This document shows positions 38,661 through 51,126 of a DNA stretch of 64,000 nucleotides, piece by piece. A program made the translations under genes and the position numbers. Every line of letters begins with the position of its first letter. Position 1 is the first letter of the stretch. The DNA is from Bosea sp. NBC_00550 (GTDB taxonomy: Bacteria > Pseudomonadota > Alphaproteobacteria > Rhizobiales > Beijerinckiaceae), in contig NZ_CP102772.1 of NCBI RefSeq assembly GCF_026020075.1, forward strand, positions 4,740,501 through 4,804,500. The letters are read 5' to 3'. The notes beneath the pieces are model-generated. The model was given only the letters and a program-made list of their open reading frames with translations. It was not told the origin of the DNA and did no database searches.

Positions 38661-41600
38661 TCAGCCGGTCGCCATCAGCCTGCGCACGAAGCTCACGCCG
38701 CCATCCGTCGTGGAGATTTCACCGACTCGCGTCAGCGACACCAGGATATCGCGCACCGCGCGCTCCACCTTGCGGCCCTGCCGGAAGCGACCGGCGATCG
38801 CCGCCGCATCGAGCGCGGCCGGGGCGGAGCCCAGCGCGGACAGCACGCTCGCCACCCGCTCCACCGGGTCGGTCGGGAAGACCGGACGCCCGGCATTGGC
38901 CGGAAGCGCCGCGACCAGCCCATCCGCCTCGATCTGCTCGCCTCCTTTGCCGGCGCCGCCGAAGCGCGGGCGCTGGTAGTCCGGCCTGAGCCAGCGCACG
39001 GTGCCCCGCGTCTCCTCCTGCGTCCTGAGGCGGTTCAGGGCGACAAGCCGCGCCAGAATCTCCTCCTCGGCCAGATCGGCCGGCCAGCCATAGGCAGCTG
39101 CCACCGCCGCATCGATGGCGTCGTGATATTCGTTCAGGATCAGAACCAGCCTACGGTCGCGAATATCGTCTTCGGCGGCGGTCAGCGTACGCCCCGCCCG
39201 GATCGCCTCGCGCACATTGTAGAGCTTGGTCAACGTCAGGTCGGGATGATCGGCCAGAACCTGCTTGCGCAAGCCATCCAGCGCCTCCGCGGGCTGGCGA
39301 ATGGCTTCCTTCTGAAGATCGCTTGCATCGGGGAACGGGAAGGGATCGAAGCAGCGGGATTTCACGTAGACAGCATCGCGGGCGTAGACGCCGAGCTTGC
39401 CCGCGCTCGCGAGATACCAATTTTCGTGGATCGAGGACGATAATACCCCGAGCGCGTAAGCATCTGAAAGGCCAATGGCTATGAGTTTGTTGTCAGGCAG
39501 AATCGACGCGTCGAGGAACTGGAAAACGCGGTGCTTCGCCGTCTCCACCGTGGCGATGTAGCGTTGGAGGTGAGCGAGGGCGGGACGAATTTCATCGCGC
39601 GTCCGGCCGAATAGCCACCAGCGCGCTTTGATGTCGGCATCTCTGTTGCGATCGCGCTCTACTTTCACAGTTCGGAGCAGGTGCTGATAGACCTCGGGAT
39701 AGCGCTCCCTGACCTCGTCCGGTTTGAGACCATAAAGGTCGACGACCATCACATCTCTAGGGCGAGCGGTCAGGTCGCGGCCGTTTCGATAGGCGCGAAT
39801 GTGATGTTCCAATCCCGTCCGCCGCCCAAGTCCTAAAGTGCGCGCCTGTTGTGCGCTGACGATAAAACCGGCCCCGAACAGCATCACCCCGCGGGAACTG
39901 AGAGCGGCATTAGCCCGGAGACCTGCGGCTGTGCCGGCGTCCACTCCGATGGTCAAATCGGAATTGATCCGTCCTTCCCGTTCGCTCAGTTCGATCTGTG
40001 GCTGATCGGTGTCGAGTCCGGACTCCGACACGACCTCGAACAGCTTGCCCTGGCACCGTCCGGCTTGCGCCACCGTCATCGCGATGCGCACCGCTGCGGT
40101 GTCCTTGCCCACCTTGATCCAGGGATGGTCCGCGATCGCCATGACGAGTGAGAGCGGCCGCTTGCCGTTGAGGTGCCTCTCCACGGTCCGGCGCTGGAAA
40201 AGTTGAGTGATCGAATTCGTGGTGACGAAGCCAAAGCGCCTCAGTTTCGTGCCTGGCCGGGTCAGGATTTCGGCCGCCCGGTCCCACCAATACATCACCA
40301 GATCGGCGCTCTCGTTCATCTGCGGATGCGCCGCCCAAAGCGACTCGGCATAGACATCGCCTAGTCGAGACCGTAGGTCCTTGCCGCCGATGAAGGGCGG
40401 ATTGCCGACGATAAACTCGGCCTCCGGCCATTCCGGCCGGCGCGGATTCGGCAAGACCTCGCCGCCGTCGCGCCATTGCGGGACCGGCCAGCCATCCCAG
40501 CACAGCACCGCGTCGCGCTTATGGATATGGTCGAGCTTCTCCAGGATCGGCTCGCGCGGCGCGAAGCCACGGGTCCGGAAATGCCATTGCAGATGGCCGA
40601 TCCAGAGCACGAGATCGGCGATGGCGACGGCGCGACGGTTGGTTTCCATGCCGAGGAATTGATGCGGCCCGACATGGTGGGCGGCGAAGCCTGACAACTC
40701 CTCGTTGCGGCCGAGCTCGCCCGCCGCATCCAGCACCTCGCCCTCCAGCTTCTTCATCAGCTCTTGCGCGACGTGCAGGAAATTTCCCGTCCCGCAGGCC
40801 GGATCGAGCACCCGCGTGGTGCAAAGCGCCTCGTGAAATTCCTCGACCAGAGCCAGCGCCTTGCGCGCGTCGCCGCCGTCGCGTGCCTGCTGCGCCGCGC
40901 CGAGGACGGCCCGCCAATCCTCCCGCAGCGGGCCGATCACGGTTTCCACGACCAGCCGCTCGACATAGGCGCGCGGCGTGTAATGGGCGCCGAGTCGCGC
41001 GCGCTCCTCCGGGTCCAGCGCCTGTTCCAGCAGCGCGCCGAAGATCGCGGGCTCGACCTCCTTCCAGTCATGCTCGGCCGCGGCGAGCAACTCGCCGATC
41101 TCCTCGCGCCCGAGCGCGAACACCCTCGCATCCTCGTAGAGCTTGCCGTTGAAGCGCTTCATCCTCTCGCGCACGGAGGTCGAGTATTCGCCCTTGTCCA
41201 TCGCCTGCCAGAGCTCAGCGACCAGCGGCAGGAAGGAGGCGGGGTCGTCGCGGCACTCGCGCAACAGCGCCTTGAAGGCGTCCTTGCGGATCAGCCCGAC
41301 ATCCTCGGCGAACATCGTGAACAGGCAGCGCATCAGGAAGAGCGCGACCTCCTCGGGATCATGCGCGCGCTCCAGCGCCTTCGAGACCGCGGCCAGCCTT
41401 TCGGCGATCGCCCGCGTGACGCGGGCGGCATGGCGGGCCGGGTCGAGCGCGAGCGGCTCGGTCCAGATCGCGGCGAGGCGCTTGCGCACGGCCTCATCCC
41501 GTAGATCGTCGAGATAGACCCGGTAGCTCTGCCGATCCGGGAACTGGACGTAGTTCTTACCCTGGCCGGTGAAGTCGGCGTAGAATTCGAAGCAGTGCCC

Positions 41601-42083
41601 GACATCGCAGACGATCAGGAAGGGCGGCCAGCCATGCGGGGCCGGCAGTGCCTTGGCATAGTCCTCCGCCTGCCGCCGGGCATTCAGCATCAGCACGTCC
41701 CAGGCCCGGTCGGCGCCGCGTCGGCCGCGCGGGCCGGCGGGCTCCGCGAAGGGCAGGGCGCCCTGCGCCGGCAGGACCTCCTTCGCCTGCCCCTTCATCC
41801 TGCTCTGCTTGGCTTCGAGGACGAAGGCGCCTTTCCGGTAGAGGTCGATCCGTCCCGTGGTGGAGCCGCCCTGCCCATCCGGGAAGCGCACCGGATACTC
41901 GAAGCGATAGGTCACAGCGTCGGAATCGCTGGTCGGCGGCTGCGGCGCCTCGACGCCGATCAGCCGGCAGAGTTCGCTGAGGAACTGCGCATAGGCCGCG
42001 CGCTCCGCCCCTTCCGATACGCGCCAGCGGGCGATGAAGGCCTCGACCTCCGCCGCATCCGCCTCGGACCCGCCCCCCGACAT
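38661..42083 (-). CDS. Solo type IIG (MmeI-like) restriction-modification enzyme
   Basis: An 1140-aa protein combining nuclease and adenine methyltransferase. The N-terminus has a PD-(D/E)XK-like signature (GRID near 77-80, FVLEAK near 87-92). A helical spacer follows, then N6-adenine methyltransferase motif [10 protein letters not shown] (about 427-435) and motif IV NPPF (561-564). The rest should hold target recognition. The ATG at 42083 has GGGGAG 7 nt upstream. No separate restriction, specificity or DISARM genes are adjacent. Expected function: self-contained defence against foreign DNA; the recognition site is unknown. Confidence 0.87.
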   Translation of the reverse strand: MSGGGSEADAAEVEAFIARWRVSEGAERAAYAQFLSELCRLIGVEAPQPPTSDSDAVTYRFEYPVRFPDGQGGSTTGRIDLYRKGAFVLEAKQSRMKGQAKEVLPAQGALPFAEPAGPRGRRGADRAWDVLMLNARRQAEDYAKALPAPHGWPPFLIVCDVGHCFEFYADFTGQGKNYVQFPDRQSYRVYLDDLRDEAVRKRLAAIWTEPLALDPARHAARVTRAIAERLAAVSKALERAHDPEEVALFLMRCLFTMFAEDVGLIRKDAFKALLRECRDDPASFLPLVAELWQAMDKGEYSTSVRERMKRFNGKLYEDARVFALGREEIGELLAAAEHDWKEVEPAIFGALLEQALDPEERARLGAHYTPRAYVERLVVETVIGPLREDWRAVLGAAQQARDGGDARKALALVEEFHEALCTTRVLDPACGTGNFLHVAQELMKKLEGEVLDAAGELGRNEELSGFAAHHVGPHQFLGMETNRRAVAIADLVLWIGHLQWHFRTRGFAPREPILEKLDHIHKRDAVLCWDGWPVPQWRDGGEVLPNPRRPEWPEAEFIVGNPPFIGGKDLRSRLGDVYAESLWAAHPQMNESADLVMYWWDRAAEILTRPGTKLRRFGFVTTNSITQLFQRRTVERHLNGKRPLSLVMAIADHPWIKVGKDTAAVRIAMTVAQAGRCQGKLFEVVSESGLDTDQPQIELSEREGRINSDLTIGVDAGTAAGLRANAALSSRGVMLFGAGFIVSAQQARTLGLGRRTGLEHHIRAYRNGRDLTARPRDVMVVDLYGLKPDEVRERYPEVYQHLLRTVKVERDRNRDADIKARWWLFGRTRDEIRPALAHLQRYIATVETAKHRVFQFLDASILPDNKLIAIGLSDAYALGVLSSSIHENWYLASAGKLGVYARDAVYVKSRCFDPFPFPDASDLQKEAIRQPAEALDGLRKQVLADHPDLTLTKLYNVREAIRAGRTLTAAEDDIRDRRLVLILNEYHDAIDAAVAAAYGWPADLAEEEILARLVALNRLRTQEETRGTVRWLRPDYQRPRFGGAGKGGEQIEADGLVAALPANAGRPVFPTDPVERVASVLSALGSAPAALDAAAIAGRFRQGRKVERAVRDILVSLTRVGEISTTDGGVSFVRRLMATG

Positions 42084-42116
42084 GGCCCGTCTCCCCAGGT
42101 TGTATTATCGTCATAT

Positions 42117-42135
42117 ATGCAATCTAAGATTGCAT
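42117..42135. promoter_or_regulatory. Perfect 19-bp palindrome between the R-M gene and uvrB
   Basis: Arms ATGCAATCT and AGATTGCAT around a single central A, 33 bp upstream of the R-M start codon (minus) and 90 bp upstream of uvrB (plus). It does not match the alphaproteobacterial LexA box (GAAC-N7-GAAC). Its closeness to the R-M start suggests an operator for that gene (inference). Confidence 0.65.
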
Positions 42136-42225
42136 AAGCCTCTCCTGTCAACTGCTGTCACCAATCGCGCCCGCGAAGCGTCGTGCCCCCTCGCATCCCC
42201 GGCCGTTCCGCCCCATATTGCGGCC

Positions 42226-44904
<2,679 letters not shown>

Positions 44905-44986
44905 ATAGTGAGCATCGTAGGTCGATACAACCTTGACGTGTCGACGGAGGCGCGGTCAGTTTCTCTTTTGACTTGGGGGCTGAGTC

Positions 44987-45100
44987 GTGACGCAAGAGAT
45001 GTCGTATCAGCTGAATGCTGATGCTGCGATTAGGGATTTGATTTTAGAATTCGAGTGCCAGCCTATCCTATTCGTCGGGAGCGGGATATCGAAACGGTAC
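44987..45100 (+). pseudogene. SIR2-family (NAD-binding) gene, 5' fragment cut by an IS
   Basis: From ATG 44999 (or GTG 44987, which has a GGGGG upstream) 34 codons read into the start of a SIR2-like domain: AAIRDLILEFECQPILFVGS then GISKRY, with the GSG(I)S nucleotide-binding turn. The frame then enters the IS3-family element and stops at 45113-45115. The remaining several hundred codons are absent from the window. SIR2-domain proteins of this type are frequently NADases in phage defence; that role is inference for this fragment. Confidence 0.75.
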
Positions 45101-45166
45101 TGGCCTGCCCCCTGAAAAGTGGCCCTCCCTGAAGTAGGCTTTTTGAGCCTTTGGAGGATGCCCGCG

Positions 45167-45440
45167 ATGCCGCAGAAGAAGCACAAGCCTGAAGAGATCG
45201 TCGCGAAGCTGCGGCAGGTCGACGTGCTGTTGTCCCAGGGGCGCCCGGTCGCGGAGGCGATCCGGGCCATCAGCGTGACGGCGTTCACGTATTATCGCTG
45301 GCGCAAGGAGTTTGGCGGGCTGAAGTCCGACCAGGTGAAGCGTCTGAAGGATCTGGAGAAGGAGAACGAGCGGCTGCGCAAAGCCGTCTCGGATCTGACG
45401 TTGGAGAAGCTGATCCTCAAGGAAGCTGCCTCGGGAAACT
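45167..45440 (+). pseudogene. IS3-family orfA, 3' end displaced by the IS110 insertion
   Basis: An 89-codon OrfA with HTH and leucine-zipper-like region: HKPEEIVAKLRQVDVLLSQG near the start and KRLKDLEKENERLRKAVSDL later. The ATG at 45167 has GGAGG 9 nt upstream. At 45440 the frame enters the IS110 element and stops at 45463. Joining 45440 to 46826 restores the expected ending SGNF-stop with TGA at 46828-46830, which fixes the insertion point. Confidence 0.85.
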
Positions 45441-46825
45441 ACTTCTCTATTCGGGGTTCATAGGTCAACTCCCTTGCGTGCGCATCCTGGATCGGCGCGC
45501 GAACGGTCCTGCGGAGCTCTTGCTTCTCTCCGAGGTCGGCCTGTGCCGCCTCATGATGGGATCAGAGGGAGTGGGCGGAGCCATCTAAGCCGCGCGCTCG
45601 GCAGAACCGACGCTCGAGTTTCCTCGGTCTCGCCCGCTCCCATCGTCCCCGCAGGGCCCCCTCCACGCCGGAGGAGCTCGGTATTGCGTGATGCTAAAGC
45701 GCGGGCCTCAGGCCGCCGTGGCGGATGCGGCCGACCAGCGGAAGTCCGTCTCGTCGCGCCACATGCGGTGCAACACGATGGCCAGCTTGCGAGCGACGGC
45801 CACGAGCGCCTTCTGCATGCCTCGGCGTTTGGCCACGGCCAACCCCCAGACCTTCAGGGAGGACCACGGGCCGCGCGGGCTGGTCAGCAGCACGAGCGCG
45901 GCTTCATAGAGCGCAGCGCGCATCATCGTGTCCCCGCACTTCGAGACCCGCCCGCCCCGCATCGTCTCACCGGACTGGTAAAGCCGCGGCGTCAGACCGA
46001 AATGCGCCCCGACGCATTGCGATCGTCCGAAACGGGCCGGGTTGTCGACGCATGTGCGGTAGGTCAGCGCCACGACCGGCCCAACGCCGGGTGCGGTCAT
46101 CAGCCGTCGGCAGATCGGATCGATGCGGACCTGGTCCAGCAGCATCTTGTGCAGCTTGGCGAGTTGGGTCCGCAACGCGGAGCGAGCCTCCAGCAACGGT
46201 AGGACCACAGCCGCGACGAAGGGCAGATCGAGCACGAGGTCTCGCACGCGCTGCTCGAAGCCGGCAGCTCCCACGACACCGACCTTGAGGCCAAAATTGC
46301 GCAGCTGACCTCGTAGGTCGCTCTCGATGTCATAGGCCTTACGCTGAAGCAATTTGCGCGAGGTCAGGAGCAGGCGGCGTTGCTGGCTGGCTGGCGTCTT
46401 GACGTGGACCGGCTTGAATAGGCCGACACGCATCATCTGAGCGATACCCATCGCGTCGTTGCGGTCGGTCTTGTTGATGCGCGCCGAAAGGGCGGCGTGC
46501 ATGTGACGGGTTTCGACGCAGATCGCCGGCAACCCAGCTTCGACCAGGCCGGCGTAGAGCCATGGCGAGAGAGGCCCCGCCTCCAGGCCGATACGAGCAT
46601 AGCTGTGGCCGAGACCGATGAGGTGTTTGCAGATCACCTCAGGATGGCTCTCGACGGTGGTACGGTGCACGACCTTACCGTGCGGATCGACGATGCAGAT
46701 GGCGGTCTCTTTCACGGAGACATCGAGGCCGACATGGTGCTGGTGGTTCATGGTGGGACTCCCGCGTTGGATCGGAGCGCCACTATGCCGCCGCTTCAAC
46801 CGCGCGAGGCGCCCCGAATACCCCA
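45441..46825 (-). mobile_element. IS110-family element nested in the IS3-family element
   Basis: Limits were set by restoring orfA (previous entry), giving 1385 bp. Subterminal inverted repeats TATTCGGGG (45448-45456) and CCCCGAATA (46812-46820) fit the IS1111-like subgroup. A single transposase gene lies on the minus strand. About 260 bp left of the gene stop has no ORF of note and may carry the element's non-coding region. Confidence 0.82.
45708..46751 (-). CDS. IS110-family (IS1111-like) transposase
   Basis: A 347-aa DEDD transposase. The N-terminal RuvC-like domain begins VGLDVSVKETAICIVD with the first Asp; GLEAGPLSPW and KTDRNDAMGIAQMM carry the next acidic residues. The C-terminal transposase_20 domain has the serine motif region (TAPGVGPVVALTY and FGLTPRLYQSGE). 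The start ATG at 46751 begins the domain directly; a longer frame upstream is antisense to orfB. It appears intact. Confidence 0.93.
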   Translation of the reverse strand: MNHQHHVGLDVSVKETAICIVDPHGKVVHRTTVESHPEVICKHLIGLGHSYARIGLEAGPLSPWLYAGLVEAGLPAICVETRHMHAALSARINKTDRNDAMGIAQMMRVGLFKPVHVKTPASQQRRLLLTSRKLLQRKAYDIESDLRGQLRNFGLKVGVVGAAGFEQRVRDLVLDLPFVAAVVLPLLEARSALRTQLAKLHKMLLDQVRIDPICRRLMTAPGVGPVVALTYRTCVDNPARFGRSQCVGAHFGLTPRLYQSGETMRGGRVSKCGDTMMRAALYEAALVLLTSPRGPWSSLKVWGLAVAKRRGMQKALVAVARKLAIVLHRMWRDETDFRWSAASATAA

Positions 46826-46826
46826 T

Positions 46827-47720
46827 CTGAGCCCCGCCCGTCGTCGCCGGTGCATCGACCACGCCATGATAAAGTTCGGCGTGTCGGAGCGGCTGGCGTG
46901 CCGGGTTCTGGGGCAGCATCGATCTACGCAAAGGAAACTGCCGACGGGTCGCGTCGATGATGCGGCGCTGACCGCCGACATTGTCGAGCTCGCCACCCAG
47001 TATGGCCGCTACGGCTACCGCCGGGTCGCGGCCATGCTGGAGACCGCCGGTTGGGCGGTGAACGTCAAACGCGTTGAGCGGATCTGGCGGCGGGAGGGGC
47101 TCAAGGTGCCGGCCAGGCAACCGAAGAAAGGCCGTCTCTGGCTGAATGACGGATCATGCATCCGGCTTCGGCCGGAACACCCCAACCATGTCTGGTCCTA
47201 CGACTTTGTCGAGGATCGCACCCACAACGGTCGAAAATTCCGCATGCTGAACGTGATCGACGAGTTCACCCGGGAATGCATTGCGATCCGGATCGACCGG
47301 AAACTCAAAGCCACCGACGTCATCGATGTCCTGTCCGATCTTTTCATCCTGCGCGGCGTGCCCGGGCATGTTCGTTCGGACAACGGTCCCGAGTTCGTCG
47401 CCAAAGCAGTGCGGGATTGGATCGCAGCGGTCGGCGCGAAGACAGCCTTTATCGAGCCTGGCAGTCCTTGGGAGAACGGCTACTGCGAGAGCTTCAACTC
47501 CAAGCTGCGCGACGAACTCCTGAGCGGCGAGCTGTTCTACAGCCTCGCCGAGGCTCGGATCGTCATCGAGGGCTGGCGTCAGCACTACAATACCCGGCGC
47601 CCGCACTCCTCGCTCGGCTACAAGCCGCCAGCACCGGTCGCTGTGGTCTGGCCGCCTACGAAAACCCAACCCGCTTCGCCGGCCATCTCAACCGTGGCCG
47701 ACAAGCCCACCATGCATTAG
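46827..47720 (+). pseudogene. IS3-family orfB, separated from orfA
   Basis: The rve-type integrase part is complete to its stop. It begins with the usual LSPARRR region at the IS110 junction. The DDE residues are in WSYDFVEDRT (Asp), RSDNGPEF (Asp) and SPWENGYCESFNSK (Glu). OrfAB would normally be made by -1 frameshifting from orfA, which the IS110 insertion now prevents. An upstream frame within the IS110 DNA could in principle provide a start. Confidence 0.85.
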
Positions 47721-47753
47721 ATTAGAACCGGGCCACCTGATGGGGGCAGGCCA

Positions 47754-48194
47754 GTTTTGTTCCCAGACGACGACTTCGTCGCCTGCACGGAAATCGAGGC
47801 CATTGGTGATGACGCTGTTGGCCTCTGAGGTGTTGCGCACCAACGCGACCTCGTCGGGCGCCGCGCCGATCTGGGCCGAGATCCTGGCGCGCGAATCCTT
47901 CAGCGTATCGTTGAACTGCGCCCGGTTGTTGAGCGACACATCATAGTCGACGATCCGTGAAAGCGCCGTGACCTTCTCGGCGACTGCCTGGAAGGTCGGG
48001 CACAGGTTCGCGCAATTCATCGGCACGGCCGACTCAGGAAAGATAAACTGGCGGCGCACCAGGAGCCAATAGATCTCTCCATCGCTTGGTTGCGCATTCG
48101 CGATGTTCTGGATGGCAGTATTGCCAGCCGCCGCCAACGCACCGGCTGCGGTAGCATTCTGCAGAATCGATCTGCGGGTGATTGAGAGTTCCAT
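47754..48194 (-). pseudogene. Tat-exported class V aminotransferase-like gene, 3' part lost at the IS
   Basis: 147 codons from ATG 48194 read a twin-arginine signal (SITRRSILQ then a hydrophobic Ala-rich stretch) and the N-terminal part of a class V aminotransferase/isopenicillin-N-epimerase-like protein (NCANLCPTFQAVAEKV, LVRNTSEANSVITNG). At 47753 the IS3-family element begins and the catalytic PLP-lysine region is missing. A Tat-signal PLP enzyme of this type would be periplasmic. Function lost by truncation. Confidence 0.8.
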
Positions 48195-48288
48195 GTCGGC
48201 CTCCGAGTAGTGTTCACCCCCAAGCCAAGTGCCGAATTCTTCTCTGCCTTCAATCGCTGCCTCACCCTGCTCGGGTTGCGCGTCCAGA

Positions 48289-49749
48289 TCATGGGATCAC
48301 GGGCGGATGGTATTCGAGCGTGTAGGCCAGCGCCCAGAGCATGAACAGCACGAGGGGTAGGTGGACGAGCAACTGCAGGAACGTGAAGCCGACGACGTCG
48401 CGCGCCTTCAACCCCAACACGCCGAGCAGCGGTAGCATCCAGAATGGGTTGATCAGGTTTGGAAGCGCCTCGGCCGCATTGTAGACTTGTACCGCCCAGC
48501 CCAGATGTACTTTGAGGTCGTTGGCAGCCTGCATCACATACGGCGCCTCGAGGAGCCACTTGCCGCCTCCCGAAGGAATGAAGAAGCCGAGCACCGCCGA
48601 GTAGATGCCGATCACCAAAGGATAGAGGTGCTGGGTCGACATCGCGACGAATGCATGAGCGATTTGGTCGGAGACGGTCAGGCCGGCCTCGTTCTTCGCC
48701 ATCGTCAGGATTGCCGCGATGGAGCCGTAGAACGGAAACTGGATCAGCACTCCTGAAGTCGCCGGAACGGACTTCACGACCGCGTCAAGAAAACGCCTTG
48801 GCCGCCAGTGCAGCAGCATGCCGAGCATAATGAAAAGGAAATTGTAGGTGTTGAGGCTGGAGATCGCGATCATCGGGTCTTTGGTCGCAAACTCATGGAT
48901 CAACCACCCCGCTGCGAGTGCGACGATTAGGACCGTCAGCAGAGGGGAATGTTCCAGCCACTCCCCCGGCTGCTGTGGCCGCCGCTGTTCACCCGTCTCC
49001 CCGCGCTCGACCTTGATCCCCATGGCCTGCGCCGTGATGGCGGTGCCGGGACCCGGAGCGGACGAGACGGCAATCACGACCGAGATGGCCACCAGAACGG
49101 CGGTGATGACGACCGACTGCCAAAGGAAGATCGTTTCGGAGAATGGGATGACGCCCGTTATCGGCAAAAGCGACTTCGGCAGGCTGGCGGCATTCGCCTG
49201 CAATTGCGCGGCCGAGGACGAAAGCCCCATCGCCCAGGTGGCGCCGAGCCCGAGATAGGCCGCCGCGGCCGCAGCACGATAGTCCATCTTGAGTTCCTGG
49301 CGCTCCGCGAGCGCGCGCACCAGCAGCCCGCCGAAAATGAGGCTCAACCCCCAGTTCAAAAGCGACGCCAGCATGCTGATGCCCGCAATCAAGCCAACGG
49401 CTCCTGGCCCGGTGCGTGGAATCTCAGCGAGACGATGGATGAGTCTCTGGGCCGGAGACGATACCGCGACGACATAGCCCCCGATCGCGACGAAGGCCAT
49501 TTGCATCGTAAAGGTGATCAGGCTCCAGAAGCCATCGCCGAATGCCCGGCTGACCGAGAGAACGGACGCGCCGTTCAACATTGCAGCAAGAGCGACGACG
49601 ACAACCGCGATCGCCACGAAGACAAACGCGTCGGGAAACCAGCGCTCTGCCCACGCAGTAAAGGAAATCGCAATTCTTGCCAGGACGCCTTCCTTCGGCG
49701 CCGGCTCGTCGCGCAAATTCGCAACTGTTGCCAATATTGGCTTCGTCAT
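48289..49749 (-). CDS. atoE: Short-chain fatty acid transporter, AtoE family
   Basis: A 486-aa polytopic membrane protein of the AtoE/short-chain fatty acid transporter family, with about 11-12 helices. Family motifs include FWSLITFTMQM near 78-88, GPGAVGLIAG, and FIPSGGGKWLLEAPYVM near 411-427. The ATG at 49749 was chosen since GGAAG lies 6 nt upstream; ATG 49755 and a longer start at 49782 are in frame. It follows the two CoA-transferase subunit genes, so the trio imports and activates acetoacetate or butyrate-type acids. Confidence 0.9.
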   Translation of the reverse strand: MTKPILATVANLRDEPAPKEGVLARIAISFTAWAERWFPDAFVFVAIAVVVVALAAMLNGASVLSVSRAFGDGFWSLITFTMQMAFVAIGGYVVAVSSPAQRLIHRLAEIPRTGPGAVGLIAGISMLASLLNWGLSLIFGGLLVRALAERQELKMDYRAAAAAAYLGLGATWAMGLSSSAAQLQANAASLPKSLLPITGVIPFSETIFLWQSVVITAVLVAISVVIAVSSAPGPGTAITAQAMGIKVERGETGEQRRPQQPGEWLEHSPLLTVLIVALAAGWLIHEFATKDPMIAISSLNTYNFLFIMLGMLLHWRPRRFLDAVVKSVPATSGVLIQFPFYGSIAAILTMAKNEAGLTVSDQIAHAFVAMSTQHLYPLVIGIYSAVLGFFIPSGGGKWLLEAPYVMQAANDLKVHLGWAVQVYNAAEALPNLINPFWMLPLLGVLGLKARDVVGFTFLQLLVHLPLVLFMLWALAYTLEYHPPVIP

Positions 49750-49821
49750 GGCCATCTTCCTTCGAAGATTGTTCTGACTCAAAGTTGTTGAGGTGAAGTC
49801 GGTATCGATTTTCTGATTTTG

Positions 49822-50472
49822 CTAGATTTTCATCTCGGAAACATTGGGATGGATCCGAAGATTTGCCTCCGTCGCAGCCACGATCTGGTCGACAGTTATG
49901 CCAGGCGCCGTTTCGAGCAGCGTTGCCTGCCCATCAGGAAACGCGATGACGGCCATCTCGCTGACCACGAGGTCCACGGGCCTCGACGATGTCAGTGGCA
50001 GAGAACAGGTCTTCAGAATCTTGGGCTGACCCTTGGCGGTGTGCTGCATGGCGACCACGACACGCTTGGCGCCGGCAACGAGATCCATCGCGCCGCCCAT
50101 GCCCGGCACCATCTTTCCGGGGATCATCCAATTCGCCAGCAGGCCTTGCTGATCGACCTGGAGGCCGCCGAGCACGGTCATGTCGACATGGCCGCCGCGG
50201 ATCAGGCCGAATGAGGTGGCGCTGTCGAAAGTGCACGCGCCGGGAAGAGCCGTCACCGGCCGGCCGGCAGCGTCTGACAGAAGCGGTTGGATCAGCCCCT
50301 CCTCCGGAACAGGACCGGTGCCGATCAGTCCGTTCTCGGATTGGAAAAACACCTGGATCCCGTCCGGAACATAGTTGGCAACCAGCGTCGGAATGCCGAT
50401 CCCGAGATTAACGAGCATTCCCGCTCGCAATTCCAGCGCAATCCGCTTAGCGATAATCTCTTGAGCATCCAT
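49822..50472 (-). CDS. atoA: 3-oxoacid/acetate CoA-transferase subunit B
   Basis: A 216-aa beta subunit of a family I CoA-transferase. The catalytic glutamate motif SENGLIGTG is at about 45-53. Other motifs are GIGIPTLVANY near 24, GGHVDMTVLGGLQVD near 92 and GKMVPGMGGAMDLV near 118. It follows the alpha subunit by 6 bp and precedes atoE. It activates short-chain acids by transferring CoA from a donor such as acetyl- or succinyl-CoA; the exact pair is not readable. Confidence 0.93.
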   Translation of the reverse strand: MDAQEIIAKRIALELRAGMLVNLGIGIPTLVANYVPDGIQVFFQSENGLIGTGPVPEEGLIQPLLSDAAGRPVTALPGACTFDSATSFGLIRGGHVDMTVLGGLQVDQQGLLANWMIPGKMVPGMGGAMDLVAGAKRVVVAMQHTAKGQPKILKTCSLPLTSSRPVDLVVSEMAVIAFPDGQATLLETAPGITVDQIVAATEANLRIHPNVSEMKI

Positions 50473-50478
50473 CGGCTG

Positions 50479-51126
50479 TCACCCGGTAGCGATCACATAA
50501 TCGACGAGAGGCGCCGGCGTGACGACGTGATCCGGCGGAATGAAGCCGACCGGCACGACATGCTCGACCGTCACCATGGTTGTGTCGGCGGCCATGACCA
50601 TCACGGGGTTGAAGTTCCGGGCGGTGAGCGCGTAAGTCAGATTGCCGAGATAATCCGAAAGGAAGGCGCCGATGATCGCGAAATCGGCGCGGAGCGCCGT
50701 TTCGAGGAGATAGCTCCGGCCATCTACCTCGATCTTCTGCTTGCCTTCCTCGACGATGGTTCCCACGCCGGTCGGCGTCAGAACACCGCCAAGACCATAG
50801 CCGCCCGATCGGATGCGCTCGATCAACGTCCCCTGCGGCACCAGATCGACCGTGATCCGTCCCTCGATCATCTGTTTTTGCGTGACCGGGTTGAGCCCGA
50901 TGTGGCTCGCGATCACTTTTCGCACGAGCTCTGCGTCGATGAGCTTGCCGATCCCGCGTCCGGGCATCGCAGTGTCGTTGGCGATCACAGTCAGGTCGCG
51001 TTTTCCCTGTCTCACCAACTCGTCGATTACACGTTCGGGCGTGCCGACACCCATGAAGCCACCGATCATCAGGCTCGCGCCGTCAGGGACCATATTAACC
51101 GCGTCAGCAACAGGGATCGACTTCAT
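50479..51126 (-). CDS. atoD: 3-oxoacid/acetate CoA-transferase subunit A
   Basis: A 215-aa alpha subunit. The CoA-transferase signature GGFMGVGTPERVIDEL is at about 22-37; NLTYALTARNFNPVM near 161 and the ending HVVTPAPLVDYV are also typical. It is the first gene of the atoD-atoA-atoE set and lies 235 bp from fabI. No acetyl-CoA acetyltransferase gene is present nearby, so the operon is incomplete compared with E. coli atoDAEB. Confidence 0.93.
   Translation of the reverse strand: MKSIPVADAVNMVPDGASLMIGGFMGVGTPERVIDELVRQGKRDLTVIANDTAMPGRGIGKLIDAELVRKVIASHIGLNPVTQKQMIEGRITVDLVPQGTLIERIRSGGYGLGGVLTPTGVGTIVEEGKQKIEVDGRSYLLETALRADFAIIGAFLSDYLGNLTYALTARNFNPVMVMAADTTMVTVEHVVPVGFIPPDHVVTPAPLVDYVIATG

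Larger units (their letters stand above)
45101..47753 (+). mobile_element. IS3-family insertion sequence (IS407-like group), interrupted by an IS110-family element
   Basis: Terminal inverted repeats are clear: left TGGCCTGCCCCCTGAAAAGT, right end (complement) TGGCCTGCCCCCATCAGGTG, sharing 12 terminal bases and GTGGCCC further in. It carries orfA and orfB, split by the IS110 element. Without that insert (1385 bp) the element is 1268 bp, normal for this group. Flanking bases are GTAC on the left and GTTT on the right, so no target duplication is seen, which points to a deletion or recombination after insertion. Confidence 0.88.

Noticed and set aside
38661..42083. DISARM or BREX defence system
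   Set aside because: A large methyltransferase is present, but no DrmA/DrmB helicase, PLD nuclease, PglZ or BrxC-like genes lie nearby.
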